NCBI GenBank assembly: GCA_029062005.1
Contig: JAIDQZ010000026.1
Span: 17,714-81,713 of the forward strand
From: Muribaculaceae bacterium
GTDB taxonomy: Bacteria; Bacteroidota; Bacteroidia; Bacteroidales; Muribaculaceae
Length of the DNA: 64,000 bases
Direction of reading: 5' to 3'
Program-made: the position numbers and the translations under genes
The notes under the pieces: model-generated
Database searches by the model: none
What the model was told of the DNA's origin: nothing
The model's input: the letters and a program-made list of their open reading frames with translations, nothing else
Shown here: positions 1-7,992 of the stretch, in pieces
How positions within the stretch are numbered: the stretch's first letter is position 1
How the letters are laid out: each line of letters opens with the position of its first letter

Positions 1-368
1 CAAAACTCAACATTATCGTAGTATGGTTTATAAGCCAGCAGTGAAATCCTGTTCACCTGACTTACCACACAACGCTTATCTTTTGTGAAGTTGACCTTTT
101 TAAGATTTTGAGCAGATAACTGTTGATTGGAGCATATATAAAAAACATTAAAACTTTTCTTTTCCCGGCATTTACACTTTTGCCATCGGTCGAATGCCTT
201 TGCTACAAGACCTTTTGCTATCCATGTCTTTCCAAGACCAACTTCATCTGCTACAAGCATACGGTTTTGGCCTTCATCATACATCCTATGATAAAGGTAA
301 TCTACCGTAGCACGTTGAACATCACTCAGTCTGTGTTCAACTTCAAGGATCTGTTCTTCGTATATCAT
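1..368 (-). CDS. Helicase, SNF2/DEAD-like, N-terminal part (runs off the left edge)
   Basis: The reverse strand reads open from an ATG at 368-366 to the window edge, giving about 122 residues with no stop. A Walker A motif, ADEVGLGKT, lies near residues 32-40, in the form typical of SNF2/RapA-type ATP-dependent helicases. The ATG overlaps the TGA of the upstream PLD-like gene (ATGA at 368-365), so translation is very probably coupled. The rest of the protein, including the DEAD/DExH box and motor domain 2, is outside the window. In context it is the third gene of a DUF6361 - PLD - helicase operon. The family call rests on one motif plus context; a general AAA-type ATPase is the alternative. 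Confidence 0.8.
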   Translation of the reverse strand, partial: MIYEEQILEVEHRLSDVQRATVDYLYHRMYDEGQNRMLVADEVGLGKTWIAKGLVAKAFDRWQKCKCREKKSFNVFYICSNQQLSAQNLKKVNFTKDKRCVVSQVNRISLLAYKPYYDNVEF

Positions 369-2239
369 TTTGCATAAGGAGCAAACAGGTTCCACATGTC
401 AATAAACGCTTTGCTTAACAACGGTTTCCCATTCTTGTCTTTAGCTTTACGGAGCTTTTCAATATTGTCCCTGATGTTTTTCAATGCAGACCTATTGCGA
501 CTTGTCGCTAACAAGAGCTTTTCATAGATAGGAAGAGAACAATCCTTCCACACTGAATTGTCATTATCGCAGGAATGTACTGTTTTTAACTGCTTACCAA
601 TATTCTGTTGCCATTTATCTATTTGATCATCAAGACAAAACATCAGATAGCGCATCAGTTTTTCTTCGCTGTCCAAAATTTCAGACATGATTTTACCATG
701 TCTTTCAGCCGGAATCTGAACAGGCATCTGAATCAAAAAAGTCTTTTCTTCGTCTGATCCTAAACATATCTTTACGCGAAGGAACGATGATAACTGCTGA
801 CAAAATTGTCCGCTAAACTTATGTCTGTTTTCTTTTTTAAGACACCAGATATCTATGTCTGACGAGAATAATCTTAATGAAATATTCACATCCGGATAAT
901 TCTGCCAAAATTCACACCATGCTTTATCATCGGTATGGATATCCATGGAATATTTCCCATTTTCCTCCTGTTCTATTGTGCCATTGAAATTCAAGTGAGA
1001 GAGATCGAAAATCATCTCTCTTTGTATCCGGCGTTTCTCCTCTTCGTTGGAATCCTTTACCGGTTGTTCTTTTATTCTGTAGGGAGTGACAAGAGGTGCG
1101 TTCGGGTCTAATAATGAATTCAACACCTCTTCTACAGATGTGCCTTGTTCAAGACTCCTCAATTGTAACTGTGCTTCATAATTTGACCTTAAGCCTGCTT
1201 GTGTGCAGTTTGTGGATCCTATGAACCAATTGTTAAAGCTATACCAATCGCCATCAAACCGGAATTTGGCTATGAATATTTTTGCGTGGAGACTGATGCC
1301 GTGGCTTATTACGGATTTGTCACCGGTTTCATTTTCCTCATAATCTAAGGCTTCCTCCAACATGCTATTCCACATATAGCAATCCCATCGCTTTAAGGAA
1401 TCAGGCGCGCATTTATCCATCTCATATTCCCGGCTGATTAAAATGGGGCGCGTAACCTTACATCTAGAAGAAAGCATATTAAGAGTGGTGTCATCAATGA
1501 ATGGACTAATTACAAGAAGTTCTTCATAAACCTTATCCTGCAATAGTGGAGATTTCAATTGTCCAAAAACATGAGGCCGGAAAATAGAGGTTTTCCCTTT
1601 TCGGTCAAAAGGGAAGGGAGGCATGAATCTTACCCGTTTTAACTCTTTGGTAAATTGCCTGATTATATCTCTTCTTCCTGTTCTCTCCATCAATTCTGTC
1701 ATCATCATAGTCAGGGGAACGTTATCCGAGATTTCTTTATCTGTCGGATGGCTCTCCATAGCGACAGCAATATCAAAATCTGTAGCTGCCGTGAGATTTC
1801 GGCTCATAGTTACGAGCCGATATTTGAAATTATGCCCAGATGCGGATTTGTCTCTATCGTTTTTCTTAGTATAGCGAATGAGCCATACTTTAGGATGAAA
1901 ATTTATGTTTGGAGAATCCAAGGTGATATTCCAGATATTCTGATCAAGAAATCCCATTAGCATGGAATATCCGCAATGTGATGTAATGTTGTTTTCGTGA
2001 ACAAATATAAACATCTTGTTTCTTACTTTGTCCAAGGAATCCAACATATCCGCACGAAGATTATTCTCATCCGTACTTTCCGAATGGTATTTAGCATGGA
2101 ATAACGACAAAGGCACACTCATCAATACTTCAAGGTCAAGGCTGTAAGTAGTACCGATAGCCCATGAGGTTTCCCACCCGTCATCCGGCATGAGGGCTCT
2201 GCCATAGTCCATCCGATTATTATGACTCAATATATCCAT
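365..2239 (-). CDS. Phospholipase D-like (HKD) nuclease-family protein
   Basis: The 624-residue protein has two HKD-like half sites. The first is H115-x-K117 followed by S146-x-N148 (FHPKVWLIRY, then MSRNLT). The second is H318-x-K320 followed by S342-x-N344 (LHAKIFIAKF, then GSTNCTQAG). PLD-superfamily proteins use paired HxK(x4)D/S-N motifs to cleave phosphodiesters, often in DNA. No signal peptide is visible, so it is probably cytosolic. It starts 3 bases after the DUF6361 gene stops, and its TGA overlaps the ATG of the helicase gene. A HKD nuclease beside a helicase recalls DISARM DrmC-type pairs, but the DUF1998 partner of DISARM is not seen here. Nuclease activity is inferred. Confidence 0.78.
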   Translation of the reverse strand: MDILSHNNRMDYGRALMPDDGWETSWAIGTTYSLDLEVLMSVPLSLFHAKYHSESTDENNLRADMLDSLDKVRNKMFIFVHENNITSHCGYSMLMGFLDQNIWNITLDSPNINFHPKVWLIRYTKKNDRDKSASGHNFKYRLVTMSRNLTAATDFDIAVAMESHPTDKEISDNVPLTMMMTELMERTGRRDIIRQFTKELKRVRFMPPFPFDRKGKTSIFRPHVFGQLKSPLLQDKVYEELLVISPFIDDTTLNMLSSRCKVTRPILISREYEMDKCAPDSLKRWDCYMWNSMLEEALDYEENETGDKSVISHGISLHAKIFIAKFRFDGDWYSFNNWFIGSTNCTQAGLRSNYEAQLQLRSLEQGTSVEEVLNSLLDPNAPLVTPYRIKEQPVKDSNEEEKRRIQREMIFDLSHLNFNGTIEQEENGKYSMDIHTDDKAWCEFWQNYPDVNISLRLFSSDIDIWCLKKENRHKFSGQFCQQLSSFLRVKICLGSDEEKTFLIQMPVQIPAERHGKIMSEILDSEEKLMRYLMFCLDDQIDKWQQNIGKQLKTVHSCDNDNSVWKDCSLPIYEKLLLATSRNRSALKNIRDNIEKLRKAKDKNGKPLLSKAFIDMWNLFAPYAK

Positions 2240-2242
2240 CTG

Positions 2243-3532
2243 TTAAACCTCATTAGCGAGTCCGTCGTAAATATCTTTGATCACACTTAAAGTCGACATG
2301 TAGCGATAATTGATGAGATACAACCCTAACCATTGCTGTTTATTCATCTCTTCGATTACTTGTCCCTTTTCAATCTTGACAAATCGGCTCTTCGATTTCT
2401 TATTCCATCTTTCCTGATGTTCGGTCAGACTGCATAATTCAGATTCGATCTGAATCCAATCAGAATTGTTTTTAATCAAAATCTGAATCTCATTCAAAAA
2501 TTTTCGAGTCGGAGTCTTAAGATTTGTTCCTCTTATACAATCATCAATATGGAAACCGTCAAAGTCAATCATCCGATCCGATAGGTTGCAAAGCCAGTCA
2601 ATTCCTTCAGAACGTAATTTGTCTATAAAATCAACACGAGCATTTACTTTACTCCATAATTGTATGTTGTATGCGATATGAGCGCCATGCAGAAATAGTG
2701 CCATATCATGTGCTTTGATAAGATTCTTACGAAGTTCTTCATTTGATATCAGATCAATCGAGCTTTCAACAAAATGTATAAAGGCATTATCTAAATACTT
2801 CGACTGCCTGGATTCTTCTAATGCGCTGCTATATTTAGTCCATAGCTTGCTATTGGCAACTAATGAGGTAGGAAGACTATCTTTTAAATGCAATTGAAGT
2901 CTATCACGCAAGGTCTCGGCTTCTGTACGAGTAAGCCTCAACCCATTGTCTGTTATGAATTGCCGCCAATTACTGTCGTATGACACATTTTCACATATTG
3001 TCATATGATTCTCTCCTTGCTCTTTTACGGGATCATCACCTCTGTCACTTGACAGAAGTTCATCCATAAGAGAATGCCTGTCTGAAAGAATTTGATCAAT
3101 AGAACCCTCTGATTCCAGTAAATGCAGATGCTGCATACCATTCCAATAGATTTCAGATGGCTGACGTTTCAGATTGCCGTCCTTTTTATCTTTGCCAAAA
3201 TAACTTTCGCCTGATCGTTCCGGATGGTTTTCATAAAATCGAATGATGATACGATTGGTATCAACCTCAGCATTATGAAAATAATCCATTCCGGATTGAC
3301 GCTTTGTCTGTTTTTTCTCCTTCTCCAATAGAATATACGGAGTAATAAAAAAATACTTCGCCCTTGTATAGAGTGTAGAAAAACCTGGAAACAGTTTGTT
3401 TGACATTGCATCTCGAATCATGCCGATTCCCAATTCGTCAACAACGCCACCCATTCCCATTATATCCATGAATCGTTTTACCCTGTTACGGTCTTTTGGG
3501 GAGAAATCAATCCAGCCTATTTGTGATTCCAT
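2243..3532 (-). CDS. DUF6361 family protein
   Basis: The 429-residue protein begins with the pattern I associate with DUF6361: WIDFS near residues 7-11, then GVVDELGIGMIRD and RAKYFFITPY. The function of the family is unknown. The C-terminal half is helical and charged, with no enzyme motif I can recognise. It is the first gene of a three-gene minus-strand operon, 3 bases ahead of the PLD-like gene and followed by a helicase. About 117 bases separate it from hipA upstream, enough for its own promoter. A role as sensor or adaptor in a defence module is an inference from the company it keeps. Confidence 0.75.
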   Translation of the reverse strand: MESQIGWIDFSPKDRNRVKRFMDIMGMGGVVDELGIGMIRDAMSNKLFPGFSTLYTRAKYFFITPYILLEKEKKQTKRQSGMDYFHNAEVDTNRIIIRFYENHPERSGESYFGKDKKDGNLKRQPSEIYWNGMQHLHLLESEGSIDQILSDRHSLMDELLSSDRGDDPVKEQGENHMTICENVSYDSNWRQFITDNGLRLTRTEAETLRDRLQLHLKDSLPTSLVANSKLWTKYSSALEESRQSKYLDNAFIHFVESSIDLISNEELRKNLIKAHDMALFLHGAHIAYNIQLWSKVNARVDFIDKLRSEGIDWLCNLSDRMIDFDGFHIDDCIRGTNLKTPTRKFLNEIQILIKNNSDWIQIESELCSLTEHQERWNKKSKSRFVKIEKGQVIEEMNKQQWLGLYLINYRYMSTLSVIKDIYDGLANEV

Positions 3533-3649
3533 AATCTATTTGTATCTGTTAAATGTCTCACATGCACTTTAAATATATTGGTTCTAAATAAGTAGTTAAG
3601 TGCGATACGCTCCTATTTCCAATGACTTATGATGACTTGGCTATCCATT

Positions 3650-4894
3650 TCATTTATCGAATCGTGGTGCGAACATATCAATGTCGCGTTGTGGTAATCC
3701 GAGCCTTCGCGCTTCGCTACGCCATGATTTCATTGCTGATTTTACTTCATCAATGATGGTTTTTGCTTTTTCAGTTGATAGCAAGTAGTCTCCGGCTGAT
3801 GCCAAGAGGATATTCAGGTCTGATTCATTTGTCGAGCGGTTAATCAGCAGGCTTTGGTTGTCTGAAAGGGTAGGATTGATGTCGTATGCAGGGGATAGTT
3901 CCCAACCTTTGCGCGTCAGTAGAAAACCATGATTGCGGAAGTGGTCATCGGAGTTGCCTACTATGATGTAGAAAGCTACTCTACGATACAGTTCCTCTAA
4001 ATTATGTTCGACATTACTTCCATGCTGGATTATGAAATCAACAATATCGGTATAGCCATAGCCGGTTGACGCGTTGTCTCCATCGGTCAGCCCGAGGAGA
4101 GTCAATGCTGATGCGAAATGTATTCGTTTTCCTGTCTCGTTTCGGTCAAAGCGTTTTGAGAGCAGTATATGATAATCTTCTCCCGGTATTGTATTGGTCT
4201 CTGCCACATTTATTCCGGCTTTTTGTCCCATGACATGACAGAAATGTTCCCATAATCCGACATCATAATCATCTTTGCGTGATGGAAATTTTGCAACTGT
4301 CAATCTACCATCTTCATCAATTACTGACGCTTTCGGTCTGGCACCACCAAGAGATGTGCCGGGATGCAATAACTGTGCGAGCCATTTCTTTGATGGCAAC
4401 AGGTACTTTTCCTCACTGGCTTCAATCTCATGGGCTGCGTGCATCAGTTCTCTGACACTTGTCAACGGTGGCACTCGCAAATTTGCCTCGCAATTTATGA
4501 ACTTGCCACCGGCTGTTTCTGCAAAGCGAAATCCGCCCATGCGTGAATCGTCATCAATACCCATAAGGTAGTCAAAAGATGTAAGACGGCGCACTGAACG
4601 TTTTTCTTCAGAAGCGGTAATCTGCTCCCGACGGTTCAGAAGTGTCCGTCCCCATCGGTCAGGTAGTGCATCAGAAAAACAGCCAAATATATCCCTGTCT
4701 GGACGAGTATATTGTATGCCGGGATAGTTTTGTAAATCTTCACTGAGGAATACATCGCCATATTTTGCAAGCCATTCCTTGTCATATGAAAATCCGTATG
4801 TCTCGCTACCACGTACCGAGTCACACGACAATTCTCCAATCAACTGGGAAGTATCGAGCCAATCAAAATCTGCATATACATATAACTTCTTCAT
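3650..4894 (-). CDS. hipA: HipA-family serine/threonine kinase toxin
   Basis: The full-length 414-residue HipA-like kinase has the N-terminal HipA domain (about residues 1-110) and a Gly-rich TSLGGARPK loop at 180-188. K202 is the likely ATP-binding lysine, and the catalytic segment NSDDHFRNH lies at 314-322 with D316 as probable base. An AYDINP motif at 336-341 supplies the metal-binding Asp. HipA proteins phosphorylate translation-related targets such as aminoacyl-tRNA synthetases and induce dormancy. The gene starts 3 bases after hipB stops, the usual antitoxin-first order. No truncation or lost catalytic residue is seen, so the toxin should be active. Its target here is unknown. Confidence 0.92.
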   Translation of the reverse strand: MKKLYVYADFDWLDTSQLIGELSCDSVRGSETYGFSYDKEWLAKYGDVFLSEDLQNYPGIQYTRPDRDIFGCFSDALPDRWGRTLLNRREQITASEEKRSVRRLTSFDYLMGIDDDSRMGGFRFAETAGGKFINCEANLRVPPLTSVRELMHAAHEIEASEEKYLLPSKKWLAQLLHPGTSLGGARPKASVIDEDGRLTVAKFPSRKDDYDVGLWEHFCHVMGQKAGINVAETNTIPGEDYHILLSKRFDRNETGKRIHFASALTLLGLTDGDNASTGYGYTDIVDFIIQHGSNVEHNLEELYRRVAFYIIVGNSDDHFRNHGFLLTRKGWELSPAYDINPTLSDNQSLLINRSTNESDLNILLASAGDYLLSTEKAKTIIDEVKSAMKSWRSEARRLGLPQRDIDMFAPRFDK

Positions 4895-4897
4895 AAC

Positions 4898-5218
4898 TTA
4901 TTCTTTCTTTGATGCGCGTTGACGATGTTTGAGGCTTAAATCCTGTAATGTGCGTCCGAGGGTATCCTCCTTTGCTAACAATAGAAGATCATCGTCAAGT
5001 TGCAAGGCATAGAGAACACGGGCATAGATACCGATTGAAACGGTCGGAGAACCTTTTTCAATGCGGTTTATTGTAAGAGGCGAACAGGTTGCACGTTCAG
5101 CAACCTGAGCTATAGAGAGGTTGCGACGCAACCGGGCAAGCTTAATCTGCTCGCCCATAATCGCCATTTTTTGCTCCAGTTTTCGGGGCAAACTTGTCCC
5201 CATTGTACTCTTTGCCAT
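4898..5218 (-). CDS. hipB: HipB-like XRE antitoxin/repressor
   Basis: A Cro/C1-type helix-turn-helix protein of about 106 residues. The HTH covers roughly residues 28-58 (LARLRRNLSIAQVAERA, then SPLTINRIEKGSPTVSIG). I chose the ATG at 5218 (MAKSTMG) over an upstream in-frame TTG at 5224. HipB proteins neutralise HipA and repress their own operon. A 13-bp inverted repeat pair flanks the promoter and one arm touches this start codon, which fits autorepression. It lies directly upstream of hipA with a 3-base gap. Confidence 0.9.
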   Translation of the reverse strand: MAKSTMGTSLPRKLEQKMAIMGEQIKLARLRRNLSIAQVAERATCSPLTINRIEKGSPTVSIGIYARVLYALQLDDDLLLLAKEDTLGRTLQDLSLKHRQRASKKE

Positions 5219-5282
5219 GCTCAATATATATTTTAATAGTGCAAAGATAGTAAAAATATTTATTATATGATATATTGAGCAT
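5217..5282 (-). promoter_or_regulatory. hipBA promoter between inverted operator arms
   Basis: ATGCTCAATATAT at 5217-5229 and its exact reverse complement ATATATTGAGCAT at 5270-5282 form 13-bp inverted arms separated by 40 bases, centres 53 bp apart (about five helical turns). Between them, on the minus strand, is a Bacteroidetes -7 box TATCTTTG (5249-5242). The proximal arm overlaps the hipB start codon. This layout suggests cooperative HipB binding and looping over the promoter. Confidence 0.65.
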
Positions 5283-5350
5283 GGTATTTGTTGATTTAAT
5301 CGGTGTTTTTGCGGTTCATTTTCTGAGAATTTGACTTTTGAGGAACTTTA

Positions 5351-6453
5351 TTATTTGAGGGTGATTGAGTTGGCGGCGTCGCGTTTTTTCTGATTTACTA
5401 CGTCGGCATAGATTTGAGTTTTAGCTACGTTTTTATGCGTTAGCATTTTGCTGACGGTGTAGATGTCAGTGCCGTTGCTAATCAGAAGAGTAGCGTAGGT
5501 GTGCCTCAGTCCGTGAAAGGTGATTTTCTTCTTGATTCCGGCATCTTTTAGCTATTTCTTGAATGGCTCGCGTGTATGTGCCCGGCTGAGACCTTTGAAT
5601 ACCATTCCTCGTCCTTGTTCACCGCAGTAGGATAGAGCTTCATCACTCAGCGGTAATGTCGCTTGCGTCTTGGTCTTTTGTGTGCGGATTCGCATACAGT
5701 AGCCTCCATCGGGAGATAGTTCTATATTCTCCCAACGCAGTTGCAGGATGTCGCTTATTCGCAGACCTATCATGCAGGCGAAAAGAGAAGCACGTTTCAG
5801 CACGTCCACCTTGCAAGGTGTTGCCGCCAGACGTTTGACCTCTTCGATTTCAAGATAGTTGATTTTCGGTTCTTCCCAATCTATGCGGTCAAGGTGATCG
5901 TTGATGTTTTCTCTTAACCAACCTTCTTTATGGGCGAGTTTCAGCAATGCCCGAAATGTTGACCAATACCCGGCGGCAGAATTGAGGGATATGAATTTGT
6001 CGGACTGTTTCACACGGATTTTCAGGATGTATGTTCTGAAGTCATTGCACAGTCCAATCGTTACATCTTTGATGAGACAGCGACCGTTGCAGAAGTCCTT
6101 GAAGTGCTTATAGACGATTTCCCATTTCTGATATTTCACTTTGGTTTTATCATGGAAATATTCCAGAAAGTCTGCTTGCTTCTTGGTGCGATCAAGAAAG
6201 CCGTACTCCTCGTTGATGATTGCCAATTCTTGCTCGGCTCGGATGCCACGTGCTTTCAGCATGATTTCTTCATTGTAGTCACGCTCTAATCGGTCTTTCG
6301 GTTCGCCATATACAGACCGAGGAACTCCCGTCGGCTCATCTTCTTGATGTGCGGATTCCAGATGGGAGGGTGGTAGTCGAGGTAGAGCGATACTTTGCCG
6401 CTGCGCAGTTTCTCCTGTCGGAGAGTTACTTTTACAATAGTTGCTGATTCCAT
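5351..6453 (-). pseudogene. Tyrosine recombinase (integrase), broken by a frameshift and an in-frame stop
   Basis: Three pieces together make one phage-type integrase. Piece one starts at ATG 6453 (MESATIVKVTLRQ) and carries the Arm-binding N-terminal segment. A one-base loss near 6300-6315 shifts the frame, and the next frame continues as YGEPKDRLERDYNEE into the SAM-like core-binding and catalytic domains. An in-frame TAG at 5554-5552 follows EPFKK. After that stop the same frame reads on through HGLRHTYATLL and a late IYADV tyrosine segment to TAA at 5353-5351. The catalytic His-x-x-Arg and Tyr therefore lie beyond the stop, so the enzyme should be dead unless the stop and the shift are sequencing errors. 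It lies next to the mnmE-like repeat at 7663. Confidence 0.85.
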
Positions 6454-6520
6454 ACTTGTTTGTTTTTGATTTATAATGTTTATGGTAAATGGTGGTTGCC
6501 CAGTGAGCAAAATCACCGGA

Positions 6521-7462
6521 TTATAACTCTGTTTTGGGTTTGAACAAAGCCTCTAACTCTTTGGCATTCAGCTTGACATACTTTTCACTCCTGAGCTTAG
6601 TTATTTTGTATGTCTTGACGTAGTGATAGAGCTGGTCGCGTGTGAGCGAGTATTTCTCCATAGCTTCCGCCATTGAAATAAACTCAACGTCTTCGGCAGA
6701 TTTGGCTCCTTTCGCCACATCAAAGTGATATTTGGAGTAGAATACTTTTGACCCCTCTTTACGTTTGGGGATACCAACTTTCGACACAAGGCAGTAGATA
6801 GCTGACAGTGTCATTCCATATTTAGACTGAATATCCTCCACCGAGTACCACTCTGTAATTTCTGGATTTTCCTTTATCGCCGAGAAAAGGCGGTCGATGT
6901 GCGACTTGCTGAAATATGCCTTACCTCTGATGATAGTCTTAGGCACATTGTTCTCAGCAACCACCTTGTAAATCCACGAATCCTTAACGCCATATTTCTC
7001 CCGGATGTCCGCACGGGTATAAAGTTCGGTGATTACAGTATGCTCCTTCGGTTGTCTATTTGTATATGGGGAACCGTCAAGCATCGTCTCTATGCTTGTC
7101 CGTTTTATTAAAGTAAGACGGGAGCTGAGTTTTGACGCAGTTAAGGAACCTCGGTGTATCAGTTTGTACACACCTTGTCTTGTCATGCCAAGAATCTGCC
7201 CGGCTTCGGCTACGGTCAGATAATCTTTCTCTTTAAGTTCAGAATTCTTAGGAGAAGGCACCGCCTTTGACAATTGGATTTTTTGCTGTCTCAGTCTTTC
7301 CTTGTAGGCGTGTTCTGAGCACCGCTTTGAACAGAAGCGGGTAACGGTGGTCTGGGCGGTAAATTGTTTTCCACACCACTCACAAATTTTCTCAATTCTA
7401 ATGTTGCTACTCATTTCTTTTTGTGGAGATTTCTCCGTTGTTTGTAAATGTTCGTAAACCAT
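6521..7462 (-). CDS. Zn-finger plus multi-HTH (excisionase-like) DNA-binding protein
   Basis: About 313 residues from ATG 7462 (MVYEHLQTT); the in-frame TTG at 7468 is less likely. Near the N-terminus is a CxxC...CxxxC zinc-ribbon (CEWCGKQF, then FCSKRCSEHA). After it come four excisionase/MerR-like HTH units: LTVAEAGQILGMTRQGVYKL, YTRADIREKYGVKDSWIYKV, YSVEDIQSKYGMTLSAIYCL and ISMAEAMEKYSLTRDQLYHY. Such proteins usually sit beside Bacteroidetes integrases and may steer integration or excision. It lies between the recombinase remnant and the att-like repeat, the expected place for a directionality factor. The function is inferred. Confidence 0.75.
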   Translation of the reverse strand: MVYEHLQTTEKSPQKEMSSNIRIEKICEWCGKQFTAQTTVTRFCSKRCSEHAYKERLRQQKIQLSKAVPSPKNSELKEKDYLTVAEAGQILGMTRQGVYKLIHRGSLTASKLSSRLTLIKRTSIETMLDGSPYTNRQPKEHTVITELYTRADIREKYGVKDSWIYKVVAENNVPKTIIRGKAYFSKSHIDRLFSAIKENPEITEWYSVEDIQSKYGMTLSAIYCLVSKVGIPKRKEGSKVFYSKYHFDVAKGAKSAEDVEFISMAEAMEKYSLTRDQLYHYVKTYKITKLRSEKYVKLNAKELEALFKPKTEL

Positions 7463-7478
7463 TGACAACTATTGTCAA
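7462..7478. promoter_or_regulatory. Palindrome over the start region of the HTH gene
   Basis: TTGACAA-CTA-TTGTCAA is a perfect 7-bp inverted repeat with a 3-base centre, directly touching the ATG at 7462-7460. It could be an operator for autoregulation by the multi-HTH protein, or an mRNA hairpin hiding the ribosome site. Confidence 0.5.
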
Positions 7479-7552
7479 CTTTCTCCACCACCTTGCTGAC
7501 GCGAGGGGTGAAATGAGTCGCTGTCGTACAGAATCCGTACAAAATGGTGCAT

Positions 7553-7591
7553 AAAAACGCCTAACACTGACAGTTATCAGCATTAGGCGTT
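7553..7591 (-). terminator. Terminator-like hairpin
   Basis: AACGCCTAACACTGA (7556-7570) pairs with TCAGCATTAGGCGTT (7577-7591) with two mismatches around a 6-base loop. On the minus strand the stem is followed by a short T run. It lies about 70 bases downstream of the att-like copy, as another hairpin lies about 45-65 bases downstream of the mnmE stop at 18946. Confidence 0.6.
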
Positions 7592-7662
7592 CTCGAATGT
7601 ATTAAGTTTTATCGCTCAGTAATAGTCAATTGCTATCAATACAAATCATTGACGATCAACTG

Positions 7663-7677
7663 ATTACTTGCCGATGC
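7663..7677. repeat. att-like direct repeat of the mnmE 3' end (copy 2)
   Basis: TTACTTGCCGATGCA is identical to 18946-18960, which encodes the last residues C-I-G-K-stop of MnmE on the minus strand. Homology stops on both sides. The copy lies 200 bases from a multi-HTH gene and about 1.2 kb from an integrase remnant. It is best read as an attachment site left by island integration. Confidence 0.7.
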
Positions 7678-7992
7678 AGTGTGGTAAACTATCGTTGAAT
7701 CAAGGAATTACAGTTTAAAAGGTTCAACCTCAATTTCTGTAAGTAACTGAATTACAAATCGTGAGTGGAAACTTAGTGCATGTCGGCGAAGCCAGTACGC
7801 GTTGCCGTAGGCAAAGTTATCCACCGTCAAAGTAAAACCATTGTCTTTTTCTTTTATCCGAAGACTATCTCAGTCTCCATCTTCAAGCCACTCATGGCTT
7901 GCTGCTTTCAGTTACAAAATTAGCAAAAATCTATAGATACACAATGGATAGATTCTATATTGTTTAGTAAAAATACTCATATATCCCATATA

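Larger units (their letters stand above)
7479..7992. other. Non-coding stretch with hairpin and att-like repeat
   Basis: No convincing gene lies in these about 510 bases. They hold a terminator-like hairpin at 7556-7591 and the 15-bp mnmE-end copy at 7663-7677. The part from 7678 to 7992 shows nothing I can name. Confidence 0.6.

Noticed and set aside
365..3532. Classical DISARM
   Set aside because: No DUF1998 (DrmB) gene is visible; the first gene matches DUF6361 instead.
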